Shown piece by piece: positions 24,672-34,002 of a stretch of DNA of 64,000 bases. Position numbers and translations under genes: made by a program. Origin of the DNA: Duganella sp. 1411. Lineage in GTDB: Bacteria > Pseudomonadota > Gammaproteobacteria > Burkholderiales > Burkholderiaceae_D. Within the stretch, counting starts at the first letter, position 1. Every line of letters begins with the position of its first letter. Location: positions 1,240,001-1,304,000 of the forward strand of contig NZ_JAFICD010000001.1 of assembly GCF_017833525.1 (NCBI RefSeq), written 5' to 3'. Under the pieces are notes generated by a model that worked only from the letters and a program-made list of their open reading frames with translations, had not been told where the DNA came from and did no database searches.

Positions 24672-26159
24672 CTAAATTAGGGCCGCCGCGTGCGGATCGC
24701 CGACGCGCGGCCAGTAGTCGAGCGAGCGCAGGCGGTAAGGGATCGCGGCGAAGTCCAGGCTCATCGCGCCGGGCGTGGTGACATACCACACCGCAGCCGC
24801 CAGCGGCGCGTACTCGGCGTGGAAATGCTGGGTCGACTTGACCACCACGATGGCCTTGTCCGCCAGGGTGATGCCGATGCCGGTGAACGCGTCGGTGCCG
24901 TAGGTCTGCGTACGGATCGACGCCAGCAGCACGTGCAGGCCGTTGTCCGCCTCGACCCAGACGCAGTCGCCCAGCCGCTCGCGCGTCCCGAGCGCGCTCT
25001 GGCTGTGGTTCTCGACGACCGCGCGCACGGTCACGCGCAGGTCGACCGGCTGCCCGGAGGCGGGTCCGCATTTGCCGCCGATGCGCAGCGCCAGTTGCGC
25101 GCCCACGCCGGCGCTCTTGCAGATGTGCACCGCGCCCAGGTCCCAGATGGCGCCGACGGCGACATTGGCGACCCGGCGCTCGACCAGCCGGCGCAGGATG
25201 AACGTACTGTCGCCGGCCGCGCCGCCGCCGGGATTGTCCGCCACGTCGGCCAGCACCACCGGGCCGGCGCCGGACGCGGCGGACGGCGCGAGGTTAAGCG
25301 CGAGGTCGAGCGCTTCATCGATGCCAACCACCTCCGGCACGATGCGCTCGCGCAGCGCCCAGAACTCGGCGCCGAGCCGTTCGGCCACGCGGCGGGCCAG
25401 CGCCGTGTCGTTGTCGGCGACCACCCACAGTTTGGCGCCGGCCTCCGGCACGTCGCCCCACGGAAAACTATGGCCCAGCGACACCGACAACACCCCCGGC
25501 TCGCGCTCGGCCTCCTGCATCCGCCGCACGAAGCCGCGCATCGGTTCGCGGGTCGTATGCCACAGGCCGACCATCTTGCAGTCGAACACCGCCGTAACGG
25601 GCCGCACGCGGCGCGCCACCGTGTCCGTCAAAATGCGGTACAACTCGCGGCCGCGCTCCTCGGCGTCGATGTGCGGGTACTCCTTGAACGCGATGATGGC
25701 GTCGGCCGCGCCGCGCATCCGTTCGGTGAAGTGGCAATGCAGGTCCAGCTCGATGCCGATGGCCACGTCCGGGCCGACCAGCGCGCGGATGCACGCGGCC
25801 AGGTCGCCCTCGCAGTCGTCGTAGCCGTCGGCCGCCATGGCCCCGTGCAGCAGCAATTGCACCGCGTCGACCGGCAGCGCGGCGCGCAGGTCCGCCAGGA
25901 TCTCGTCGCGCAACGCCTCGTACACGTGCCGCACGGTGCGTCCCGCCGGCTGGGCCAGCGTGCACAGGCTCTCGACCACCTCGCCGCCGTCGGCCTCGAC
26001 CAGCCCGCGCAGGAAATGCAGGAACGCGCCGGTGCCGTGCGGGTCGCGCCGGCTGGCGTCGCCGTGGAAGATGCCGATCTCCTCGAAGGCGCCCAGCCCG
26101 GTCGGGGTGGCGGCGAAGGTGTTGGTCTCTGTGGCCAGATGGGCGATAAAGAATTTCAT
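24672..26159 (-). CDS. M81-family metallopeptidase (MlrC-like)
   Basis: 495 residues, no signal peptide. The N-terminus IAHLATETNTFA, the ELDLHCHFTERM segment and the central VVLADVADNPGGGAAGDST motif are characteristic of the M81/MlrC family, zinc enzymes whose founding member cleaves the Adda-containing peptide in microcystin degradation. Here the enzyme is cytoplasmic and would act on peptides already imported. It starts 12 bases after an S12 hydrolase gene and ends 77 bases before the XRE-cupin gene. The true substrate is unknown; unusual or D-residue peptides are plausible. Confidence 0.9.
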   Translation of the reverse strand: MKFFIAHLATETNTFAATPTGLGAFEEIGIFHGDASRRDPHGTGAFLHFLRGLVEADGGEVVESLCTLAQPAGRTVRHVYEALRDEILADLRAALPVDAVQLLLHGAMAADGYDDCEGDLAACIRALVGPDVAIGIELDLHCHFTERMRGAADAIIAFKEYPHIDAEERGRELYRILTDTVARRVRPVTAVFDCKMVGLWHTTREPMRGFVRRMQEAEREPGVLSVSLGHSFPWGDVPEAGAKLWVVADNDTALARRVAERLGAEFWALRERIVPEVVGIDEALDLALNLAPSAASGAGPVVLADVADNPGGGAAGDSTFILRRLVERRVANVAVGAIWDLGAVHICKSAGVGAQLALRIGGKCGPASGQPVDLRVTVRAVVENHSQSALGTRERLGDCVWVEADNGLHVLLASIRTQTYGTDAFTGIGITLADKAIVVVKSTQHFHAEYAPLAAAVWYVTTPGAMSLDFAAIPYRLRSLDYWPRVGDPHAAALI

Positions 26160-26171
26160 GCCGGTCTCCGC

Positions 26172-28160
26172 TCAGTAATTCAGGTTCCAGGTCATCAAGC
26201 GGCCGACGACGCCGATCCAGACCACGCCCAGCAACGCCAGCGCCACCAGCACCGCCCAGGCGCGGGTCAGGCGCGTGGCGTCGGTGCGCGCCATCCGCCA
26301 CGCCACCCACACGCCGGCGGCCGCCGCGCCGACGGCCAGCAGGCCGCTGACTTCCAGCAGCCCCACCACCCAGTCGATCGAGGTGCGGTAGACGCCGACA
26401 TCGGTGTTGAGCAAGGGCTTGATCAGCATGAACCACGCGCCCAGGTAAAGCACGTCCACCACGACGGCGGCGCGCTGCAGCGTGCGCAATTTGCGCAGGC
26501 CAGGGCCGGCGCCGCTGGTGGCGCGGTCGGCGCGGCGCAGCAACGCGCCCAGCGGCCAGGCCAGCAGCGCGCACAACAGCGTGGCCGCCGAAAACACCAG
26601 CACGCCGAGGTTCAGCGCCGCCGAGCGCGCCAGCGGACCTTCCTGCAGCACCGAGACCGGGTTCTCGCTGTCGATCACGGTCTTGACGCCGTCCACCTCG
26701 GTCAGGGCCAAGGTCTGCGTGCCGCCGACCTTGCGCCACAACTGTGGGCCGACCTCGCGGTAGGTGGCCATGGCGCCGGTCGCCTCGGGCGTGCTGATGG
26801 TGCCATCCGGATTGGCCGTGATGGCGGTCTGCTGCAGCAGATACAGCAGGCTCAGGAAGCCGTGCTCGACCCGGCGCGAACTCTGGTAGCTGCCGGCGAT
26901 GCGCCGCGCGTCGGCGGCCGCCGAAGCGAGGGTGGGCGGCTCGCTGACCGCCGCCGCCGGGAAGTAGCGGTCCATGAAGCCGTCGAACAGTTCCTTGCGC
27001 GCGCCGTAGACGGCGCCGTCCTTGCCGCGGCTGTTGAAGGAGAAGAAGATGCCCACGCCCTCGCCCGGCAACAGGTCCAGCTCGGTGTGGTGGACGATGG
27101 TGTCGCCGCCGTGGCCGATCACCTCGCGGCCGTTTTGCGTGGCGCGGAAGAACCCATGGGCCATGACGCCGAACCCCGGCCGCGCCGGTTCGCTGGGGCT
27201 GTGCATGCGGGCGACGGTGGCCGCGTCGAGTATCCGGTTGCCGTCCAGCCCGCCCTGCTGCAGGTGCGCGAGCATGAAGCGGCCCATGTCGGCGGCGGTC
27301 GTCGTCAGCGCGCCGGCCGGCGCCGTGATCACCAGCTCGAAGGCCGACGGCGGCTCGCCCGTGGTGCGGTAGCCCTTGGACAGTTGGCCCGGAAAATCCT
27401 TGGGCAGCGGTTGCACGAACGTCGAGTGCGACATGCCCAGCGGACGGAAAATGTGGCGCTCGACATAGTTCTCGAACGACTCGCCCGAGACGCGCTGCAC
27501 GATGTAGCCGGCCAGCGCGACGCCGTAGTTCGAATAGGCCGGCACGGCGCCGGGGGCGAACAGCATCGGGCGCGGATGCTCCTTCAGGTAGCGTTCGGTG
27601 GTCTGCGCCTGCGCCGGATCGTAGCCGAGCAAATCCTTGATGCCCTCCTCGAAACCGGCGCGGTGGTTCATCAGGTGGCGCATCGTCACCGGCTCGTACG
27701 ATTCGTCGATCTTGAAGTCCAGGTAGTCGTTGACGCTGCGGTCGAGGTCGATCTTACCCTGCTGCACCAGTTGCATGACCGCCGTCCACGTGAACAGCTT
27801 GGACGTCGAGCCGGGGCGCACCAGCGAGTTGGCCGGGTCCATCGGGATCGCGGCCTCGACGTCGGCCATGCCGTAGCCCTTCTGCAGCAATACTTTGCCG
27901 TCCTTGACCACGCTGATCACCAGGCCGGCGATCTCGCCGCTCTTGAGCGCGTACGGCACCCGGCCGTCGAGCCAGGCGGCGAGATCGGCGGCGTCCAGCG
28001 CGTGGACCGCGCCCACGGCCGCGCCGTCGTCGCCGGCCGGCAGCGGCGCCGGCGGCACTTGCGGATCGATGGGCGGTTGCGGAGCCGGCGCGCCGAGCGA
28101 CGGCGCCGCCAACGCCAGCCAGAGCATGGCGGCCGCGAGGAAAACACTGGGTTGTTTCAT
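26172..28160 (-). CDS. S12 (beta-lactamase-fold) serine hydrolase with membrane tail, paralogue A
   Basis: 662 residues from ATG 28160, with AAGGA 8 bases upstream and signal peptide MKQPSVFLAAAMLWLALAAPSLGA; a longer start at 28184 overlaps the previous gene. The S12 domain has Ser118 in GSTSK (SxxK), YSNYG (YxN) and HGGDT (third motif). After about residue 480 a C-terminal region adds about four membrane helices, tethering the enzyme in the inner membrane with the active site outside. S12 members include D-aminopeptidases, PBPs and MlrB. The 20-base gap to its paralogue indicates an operon. Confidence 0.9.
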   Translation of the reverse strand: MKQPSVFLAAAMLWLALAAPSLGAPAPQPPIDPQVPPAPLPAGDDGAAVGAVHALDAADLAAWLDGRVPYALKSGEIAGLVISVVKDGKVLLQKGYGMADVEAAIPMDPANSLVRPGSTSKLFTWTAVMQLVQQGKIDLDRSVNDYLDFKIDESYEPVTMRHLMNHRAGFEEGIKDLLGYDPAQAQTTERYLKEHPRPMLFAPGAVPAYSNYGVALAGYIVQRVSGESFENYVERHIFRPLGMSHSTFVQPLPKDFPGQLSKGYRTTGEPPSAFELVITAPAGALTTTAADMGRFMLAHLQQGGLDGNRILDAATVARMHSPSEPARPGFGVMAHGFFRATQNGREVIGHGGDTIVHHTELDLLPGEGVGIFFSFNSRGKDGAVYGARKELFDGFMDRYFPAAAVSEPPTLASAAADARRIAGSYQSSRRVEHGFLSLLYLLQQTAITANPDGTISTPEATGAMATYREVGPQLWRKVGGTQTLALTEVDGVKTVIDSENPVSVLQEGPLARSAALNLGVLVFSAATLLCALLAWPLGALLRRADRATSGAGPGLRKLRTLQRAAVVVDVLYLGAWFMLIKPLLNTDVGVYRTSIDWVVGLLEVSGLLAVGAAAAGVWVAWRMARTDATRLTRAWAVLVALALLGVVWIGVVGRLMTWNLNY

Positions 28161-28180
28161 CGGATAGTCCTTCGCGCGTA

Positions 28181-30148
28181 TCAATAGTTGGGATTAAAGC
28201 TCAACAGGTGGTGAGAGAAGCCGACCACCACCAGCACCGCGAACGACAGCACCCACACGCCGGCCAGCGCCCGCGCGCCGTTGCCGCCGGCGCCGGCGCC
28301 GGTCCGGCCCAGGCCGCGCGCATGCCACAGCGCCGCCAGCAAACCGCCGACGAAGGCCAGCCAGGTGGTCGCCTGCGCCAAAGTCAGCATCAGGGCGGGA
28401 TCGGTTTCCTCGGTCATGGCGACGGTGGCGAACCACAACGCCACGCTCAGCAGCACCAGGCAGCTCGCCACCCGCACCCACATCGCCGGGCGCGCCGGCG
28501 CGGCCACGCCGTGGCGCCGGCGCAGCAGCGCCGCCACCGGCCACACCAGCACCGTCAGCGCCGCCACGCCTAGCGCGGCCAGCAGCAGCACCAGCACCGT
28601 GGTGCCGGCCATGAACGGCACCGGCTCGAACACGAAGGCGAACACGTACGGCTCCAGCCCCCAGCGCGCGACCTTGCCGTTCTCGACGATCGCCTGCAGG
28701 CGCCGCTTGCCGTGCTCCTCCTGCCACAGGAACGGGCGCACCTCGCGGAATACGCTACGGGTGCCGCCGATGGTGATCGCCACGCGGCCGTCCTCGATGG
28801 CGTGCACACGCAACGGGCTTAGCAGCTGCAACAACGACAGGAAGGTCGAATCCTCGCGCCGCGTGTTGCGGTAGGCGCCGGCCAGCAGGCGCGCGTGCGC
28901 CTCGGCCGTGGCGCGGCCGACACCCGGGCCGGGGGCCGGCCGCGCGTCCGGCAGGTAGCGGTCGGCGAAACCCCGGTACAGATGGTCGCGCAGCCATTTG
29001 CCCTGGTCGTGGCGGCCGGGTGAGTTGACCGACACATACAGCCCGATGCCGTCGTCGGGCAGCAGGATCAGGTCGGAGTGGAACATATTGGTGTCGCCGC
29101 CGTGGCCGACGGCGCGGTGGCCGTTCATATCCTGCTGATAAAAACCCAGCCCGATGCCGTTCAGGTCCGGCATGCCGCGCGTGATGTGGGTGTGCATCAG
29201 CTCGACGGTCTCCGGGCGCAGGATGCGCTTGCCGTCGAGCTCACCCCGCCCCAGGTAGGCCAGCATGAAGCGCCCCATGTCGGCGCCGGTCGCCGCCAGG
29301 CTGCCGGCCGGCGGCAGGCTGACGATCTCGTAGCCTTGCGGCGCCTCGTCCGCGCTGGGATAGCCGAGCGACATGGCGCCCCGCAGCGCCTCGGGCAGCG
29401 GCTGGCGGAAGGTCGAATGGCGCATGCCGAGCGGCGCGAAGACGTGCCGCTCGATGTAGTCGTCGAAGGTCTGGCCGCTGACGCGCGCGACGATGTAGCC
29501 GGCCAGCGCCGTCGCCCAGTTCGAATAGCCCTGCGTGGTGCCGGGATCGTACAGATACGGTGGCATGTAGCCCTTGAGCACCTGGCCGTTGTCGGGCGTC
29601 GACGCGCCGTAGACGATCAGCCCGCGTCCCGTCTCCTCCAGGCCGGTGGTGTGCGTCATCACATGGCGCAAGGTGAGCGCCTTGCCGTTGCGTCCGGGCA
29701 CCTGGAAGTCGAGGTAGCGGTTGAGGTCGGCGTCCAGATCGAGCTTGCCTTGCTCGACCAGCTGCATCACTGCCGTCCAGGTGAACAGCTTGGAGATCGA
29801 GCCGGGCCGGAACAAGGTGGCGCCGGGATCGACCGCCACCGAGCGGTCGCGGTCGGCGTAGCCATAGCCTTTTTGCAGCAGCGGCTTGCCATCCTTGACC
29901 AGCACCACCACCGCGCCGGGCACGCCGGCGATGCGCAGCGCGCTGGGCATCATGCCGTCCAGCCAGGTTTCCGCGTCGGCCGCCGTCAATATCGGCGCGG
30001 GGGTCTTGGTCGAAGCCGGCGCCGGGGCGCCGACTGTCGACAGCGGCGGCGTCAGGGGCGGCGCCGGGACTGTTTGCGCTTGCGCCGCCGCCCAGCAAAC
30101 GCCGAGCGCTATCGCGGCCAGCCACGTGGCAATCGTCGGGCGGCCCAT
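28181..30148 (-). CDS. S12 (beta-lactamase-fold) serine hydrolase with membrane tail, paralogue B
   Basis: 655 residues with signal peptide to about residue 25 and a Pro/Ala-rich linker. Catalytic motifs: Ser117 in GSISK, YSNWA and HGGDT. The C-terminal part again carries about four membrane helices, as in the next gene, and the two proteins align along most of their length (for example LFTWTAVMQLVEQGKLDLD), so they arose by tandem duplication. The ATG shares one base with the receptor stop codon. It probably trims peptides in the periplasm after TonB-dependent import. Confidence 0.9.
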   Translation of the reverse strand: MGRPTIATWLAAIALGVCWAAAQAQTVPAPPLTPPLSTVGAPAPASTKTPAPILTAADAETWLDGMMPSALRIAGVPGAVVVLVKDGKPLLQKGYGYADRDRSVAVDPGATLFRPGSISKLFTWTAVMQLVEQGKLDLDADLNRYLDFQVPGRNGKALTLRHVMTHTTGLEETGRGLIVYGASTPDNGQVLKGYMPPYLYDPGTTQGYSNWATALAGYIVARVSGQTFDDYIERHVFAPLGMRHSTFRQPLPEALRGAMSLGYPSADEAPQGYEIVSLPPAGSLAATGADMGRFMLAYLGRGELDGKRILRPETVELMHTHITRGMPDLNGIGLGFYQQDMNGHRAVGHGGDTNMFHSDLILLPDDGIGLYVSVNSPGRHDQGKWLRDHLYRGFADRYLPDARPAPGPGVGRATAEAHARLLAGAYRNTRREDSTFLSLLQLLSPLRVHAIEDGRVAITIGGTRSVFREVRPFLWQEEHGKRRLQAIVENGKVARWGLEPYVFAFVFEPVPFMAGTTVLVLLLAALGVAALTVLVWPVAALLRRRHGVAAPARPAMWVRVASCLVLLSVALWFATVAMTEETDPALMLTLAQATTWLAFVGGLLAALWHARGLGRTGAGAGGNGARALAGVWVLSFAVLVVVGFSHHLLSFNPNY

Positions 30149-32445
30149 CAGAAGGCCCGCGCCAGGTTCATGCCGAAGGTGCGCGGCTGCACCGGCGTGA
30201 CGCGCAGCGGGCCGCCGAACGCGGTCAAGGCCGTGTCGGCGCCGCTGAGCGCGCGTTTGTCGGCCAGGTTGCGCACGTAGGCGCCAAGCTCCCAGCCGTT
30301 GATATCGACGCCCGCCTGCAGGTCGACCAGCGTGTAGCCCGGCATGCGGAAGTTCGGGATCGACGTCGTCGGCGAATCGAAGCCGGCGTTGCGCGCCCCC
30401 ACCTGCCGCACCGTCACGCCGAGGTAGGCCGGCTTGCCGGCCAGCTCGTAGCTGTAGCGCCCGCCCAGCATCGTCGACAGCCTGGCCGAATTCGGCAGCC
30501 GCGCGCCCGACGCGCCGAGCGCCGGGGCATCCTCCTTGAGCTTGGCGTCGGTGTAGGCCAGGCTGCCGTCAAGGCTAAAATGGTCGTCCAGCTGGTAGCG
30601 CAGCGCCAGCTCCGCGCCGCGCGAACCGGCCTTGCCGGCGTTGCCGGTCAGCGTGGTGGCACCGACGGCGATCGGCTGCTGCAGCTTGTCCCAGCGGATG
30701 TCGAACAGCGCCAGTTCGACGAACAGGCGCTTGTCGAGCAGGTCGGCCTTGTAACCGACCTCGTAGCTCCACAAGGTGTCGGCCGCGAACGACAGCGGCG
30801 CGCCCGGCACCACGTTGCCGTTCTGGTCGAGCGCCGGCGGATTCGGGCCGCCGGGACGGTAACCGCTGGCGGCGCGCAGGTACACGCTGCTGAATTTATC
30901 GAGCGAATAGCGCGCGGTCGCCAGATAGGTCTTGGAACTGTCCTTGCCGGGCGACTCGAAGTCCTTGACGCCGTTGGTCACCGTGCCGTACACCTGGCGG
31001 TTGCGCGCGGCGCGCGCGCCGACCGTGAACGACCAGGCCCGGGCCGGGTTCCAGGTCAGGTCGCCGTAGACGGCGTTCTCGGTAAAGCTCGACGGCTGTC
31101 CGGAGGTCACCAGCGTCGACTCCGACAGGTCGGACAGCTGCGCCCACAGGCGCTGCTCGCGGTTGCCCTTCTCCTTGTTGTGAAAGTAGCCGAGCAGCCA
31201 TTCGAGCGGGCCGCGTGCCGACGTCAGGCGCACTTCGGCGGTGCGCTTGCGCAGCGCGATGACGTTGTCGAGCGCCACGAAGTTCATGCCCTCGCCGCCG
31301 AAGATCTCGGTCGCGTCCAGCGCGGTGTCGCCATCGAAGCGCTGGTGCGACCCGATCACGTTGAGCCGGGCCCAGCCGAGGTCGTACTCGATGTCGCCGG
31401 AGAGCAGCCCGGTCTTGATGGTGTACGGTTCGGCGCGGTAGAGCTTGTGGGTCAGGTCGCCGTACAGCGGCTGGCCGGTGGCGGCGTCGTACTGGACGAT
31501 GCTGGTGCCGTCGCGCTCGATATTCTGGCGGGTGGCGGTCAGCCGCACGCGCAGCTTGCGGCTCGGATCGAACAGCACCGACACGCGGGCGCCGCGCGTG
31601 TCGCCGTCGTTGACGTGCTTGCCCGACACGGCGCCGGCGGCGTCGATGTAGCCGCCGTCGCGCTGGTTGAAGGCGGCCACGCGCATCGCCGCCACGCCCC
31701 CGCCCAATGGAATGTTGAGCACAGCGTTCTCGGTGTGGCCCAGGCCGCCGCCCTTGCTTTCGCGCAGCGCCAGGCCGGCCTTGCCGGAAAAGCCGGTGGC
31801 GTCGGGCTCGTTGGTCACGTACTTGAGCAGGCCGCCCATGGCGCCGGCGCCGTACAGCGTGCCCTGGGGACCGCGCAGCAATTCGACATGGTGCAGGTCC
31901 AGCAGCGACAGGTCCAGCGCCGACACCGCCTCGCCGACGAAACTGGTGCTCGATCCGAAGGCGACCTCGTCGACATAAATGCCGACGGTCGGCGCGCTCA
32001 TGCTGCCCACCGAGACGCCGCGGATGTTGACCTGCCCCCGTCCGGGACCGCCGTCGCTGGCGACGTGCACGCCGGGCAGCGAGCCCACATAGTCGGTCAG
32101 CGAGGCGGCGCCCGAACGCTCGAGCGCCTCGGTGGCGAGCGTCTCGACGCGCAGCGGCACATCGCGGACCGGCTCGCGGCGGCGGGTGGCGGTGACGGTG
32201 ACGACATCCATCCTGGCGCTGCCGGCCGGCGCGGCCTGGACGGTGTCCCCTGTTGCGTCGGCCGGCGCGGCCTGCGAGGAATCGGTGGCGCCGGCCTGGG
32301 CGCCCGCTTGCGCGCACGCCAGCGAAAAGACCGAGGCCAGCGCCATGGAGAGCGCCCTTCGTCGCGGCGGACAATCAACGGCGGATTGCCCTTGCGCAAC
32401 GTCATGTGGGATGAACTGGGCCTGCTTCGATACGCGTCGGTACAT
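30148..32445 (-). CDS. TonB-dependent receptor of the peptide locus
   Basis: 765 residues from ATG 32445, which has AGGAG 7 bases upstream; in-frame codons as far as 32574 cross an operator-like inverted repeat and are rejected. A long N-terminal region contains the export signal (ALSMALASVFSLACAQAGAQA), then MDVVTVTATRRREPVRDVPL, the plug (LLRGPQGTLYGAGAMGGLLKYV) and a barrel ending NLARAF. It has no SusD partner. Because it is directly coupled to two exported S12 hydrolases, an oligopeptide or siderophore-like peptide ligand is inferred. Confidence 0.9.
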   Translation of the reverse strand: MYRRVSKQAQFIPHDVAQGQSAVDCPPRRRALSMALASVFSLACAQAGAQAGATDSSQAAPADATGDTVQAAPAGSARMDVVTVTATRRREPVRDVPLRVETLATEALERSGAASLTDYVGSLPGVHVASDGGPGRGQVNIRGVSVGSMSAPTVGIYVDEVAFGSSTSFVGEAVSALDLSLLDLHHVELLRGPQGTLYGAGAMGGLLKYVTNEPDATGFSGKAGLALRESKGGGLGHTENAVLNIPLGGGVAAMRVAAFNQRDGGYIDAAGAVSGKHVNDGDTRGARVSVLFDPSRKLRVRLTATRQNIERDGTSIVQYDAATGQPLYGDLTHKLYRAEPYTIKTGLLSGDIEYDLGWARLNVIGSHQRFDGDTALDATEIFGGEGMNFVALDNVIALRKRTAEVRLTSARGPLEWLLGYFHNKEKGNREQRLWAQLSDLSESTLVTSGQPSSFTENAVYGDLTWNPARAWSFTVGARAARNRQVYGTVTNGVKDFESPGKDSSKTYLATARYSLDKFSSVYLRAASGYRPGGPNPPALDQNGNVVPGAPLSFAADTLWSYEVGYKADLLDKRLFVELALFDIRWDKLQQPIAVGATTLTGNAGKAGSRGAELALRYQLDDHFSLDGSLAYTDAKLKEDAPALGASGARLPNSARLSTMLGGRYSYELAGKPAYLGVTVRQVGARNAGFDSPTTSIPNFRMPGYTLVDLQAGVDINGWELGAYVRNLADKRALSGADTALTAFGGPLRVTPVQPRTFGMNLARAF

Positions 32446-32480
32446 GATGCACTCCTGGTGAGGGGACCTCGGGCAATCCG

Positions 32481-32554
32481 TTTTCCAAATATACATTATT
32501 TTCCACAAATTGAACAAATGGAAAATAATATAAAATATTTTCTGTGTTGGAAAA
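32481..32554 (-). promoter_or_regulatory. Operator-like inverted repeats upstream of the peptide-locus receptor
   Basis: ATTATTTTCCA (32495-32505) and TGGAAAATAAT (32519-32529) are exact inverted repeats separated by 13 bases. A further TTTTCCA at 32481 and TGGAAAA at 32548 flank them, giving four half-sites, two in each orientation, in an AT-rich island about 36-110 bases before the start codon. This is probably the control region of the seven-gene peptide locus. Confidence 0.6.
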
Positions 32555-32601
32555 CTTGTACACGGTCCCCGCACCAGCGGCTTGAGTCGGCCTTCGCCGT
32601 T

Positions 32602-33990
32602 CTAACGCGCCTGGAACTGCCAATAGTCGAAGTTGAACAGCGGCGCCCGCCCCTTCCCTTTGAAAACGAAGAACAGATCGTGCACGCCGGTGGCGGCGCC
32701 GACCGGCGTGTCGATGGTGCGCCAGCTCTGCCAGCCGCCGGTGTCCGGCACCGCCAGGGTCCCCAGCAGCGGGCCTTGCACGTTGCCGAGCCGGATCTCG
32801 ATTTGCCCGCCCTTGGCGCCGCTGGCCACGCTGGCGGCAAAGCGCGACGGCCCGCCCGCGCCGAAATCGACGCCGGCCACCTTGATGTAGGTGCGATCGA
32901 CGATGTCGGCCACGTGCATGCCGGCGCCCGGCCCCCTGGCGGTGTGCACGCCCGGGGCCCAGTCGAACGGACGATCCCAATCGTGCTTGATGCGCGAGGT
33001 CCAGGCGATGGTCTCCGCCTCCACCCGGCGATACGGGTCGAGGTGGCCGAGCTGCTCGACGCCGATGCCGTCCCACCATGGCAGCGTTGGAATGGAGCCG
33101 TCGGCGTTGTAGTCGAACCTGGCCACGGTGACCGAGCGCCGCTCGCGGTGCACCGGCGTCTGCGCGAAATTCAGCTGGTAGTTGAATCCGAAGACGTAGG
33201 AGTGCCCCTTGTAATCGATGATGCCGGGATGGTTGCCGCTCGACGCCGCATTCGACTCCATGATTTGTCCCTTGTACCGCCACGGCCCCAGCGGCGATTC
33301 GCTCATCGCGTAGCCGATGCCTTCCGGGCAGCAGGTGGACGCGTAGGCCATGTAGTAATGCCGGCCGCGCTTGTAGAACCACGGGCCTTCCTGGTAGTTG
33401 GCCGGCTTGCTGTCGCTTTTCACGATGGGGCCCGAGTACGACACCATGTCCTCGTTGAGCTTGACGTACCAGAGGTTGGGATTGCCCCAATACAGATAGG
33501 CCTGGCCGTCGTCGTCGATGGCGACGGTGGGATCGATGTAGCCCTCCGCCTTGTCGATCAACGGCTTGCCCAGCGCATCCTTGAACGGGCCGGCGGGATG
33601 GTCGGCCACCGCCACGCCGATGACGTTCTTGGGCCAGCCGGCCACGCTGACCGGCGCGTACAGATAGAACTTGCCGTTACGCGCGACCACCTGCGGCGCC
33701 CAGGCATCGTTGCTCTGCACCGCCCACGGGAACGTGGCCAGCGAGGCGACCACGCCGTGGTCGGTCCAGTTGACCATGTCGGTGGACGAGTACAACATCC
33801 AGTCGAGCATTTTGAAGTCGGCGGCGTCGTCCTCGTCGTGGCTGGTGTACAGGTAGACCACACCGTCCTGCACCAGCGGCGCCGGATCGGCGGTGAATTT
33901 GGTCTGGACGATCGGGTTGGCGGCGATGGCCGGCGCCACCGTCAGCGCCGCCACCACGACCGCCAGCGGTACGGAAAACAGATTCCACAC
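32602..33990 (-). CDS. Secreted GH43 with C-terminal CBM6-like domain
   Basis: 462 residues, signal peptide to about residue 23 (PAIAAN). The GH43 triad is visible: base Asp in ADPAPL, Asp in YIDPTVA and acid Glu in YQEGPW. From about 325 a CBM6-like domain follows (YRRVEAETIAWTS, YIKVAGVDFG, FNFDYWQFQAR), which usually binds xylan or beta-glucan. It starts 12 bases after the TonB receptor gene, so the receptor and enzyme form an operon for pentosan or arabinan use. Confidence 0.92.
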   Translation of the reverse strand: MWNLFSVPLAVVVAALTVAPAIAANPIVQTKFTADPAPLVQDGVVYLYTSHDEDDAADFKMLDWMLYSSTDMVNWTDHGVVASLATFPWAVQSNDAWAPQVVARNGKFYLYAPVSVAGWPKNVIGVAVADHPAGPFKDALGKPLIDKAEGYIDPTVAIDDDGQAYLYWGNPNLWYVKLNEDMVSYSGPIVKSDSKPANYQEGPWFYKRGRHYYMAYASTCCPEGIGYAMSESPLGPWRYKGQIMESNAASSGNHPGIIDYKGHSYVFGFNYQLNFAQTPVHRERRSVTVARFDYNADGSIPTLPWWDGIGVEQLGHLDPYRRVEAETIAWTSRIKHDWDRPFDWAPGVHTARGPGAGMHVADIVDRTYIKVAGVDFGAGGPSRFAASVASGAKGGQIEIRLGNVQGPLLGTLAVPDTGGWQSWRTIDTPVGAATGVHDLFFVFKGKGRAPLFNFDYWQFQAR

Positions 33991-34002
33991 GGCTGGCTCC
34001 TT

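Noticed and set aside
24690..28187. A plus-strand open frame of about 1165 codons
   Set aside because: Antisense to the M81 and S12 genes, with the same shadow composition.
21236..32445. A true microcystin-degradation (mlr) cluster
   Set aside because: No MlrA-like CAAX-type protease is present; the resemblance is limited to three protein classes, so only an mlr-like locus is claimed.
32446..32574. Longer N-terminus for the peptide-locus TonB receptor
   Set aside because: It crosses the inverted-repeat operator and lacks a ribosome site, while ATG 32445 has AGGAG.
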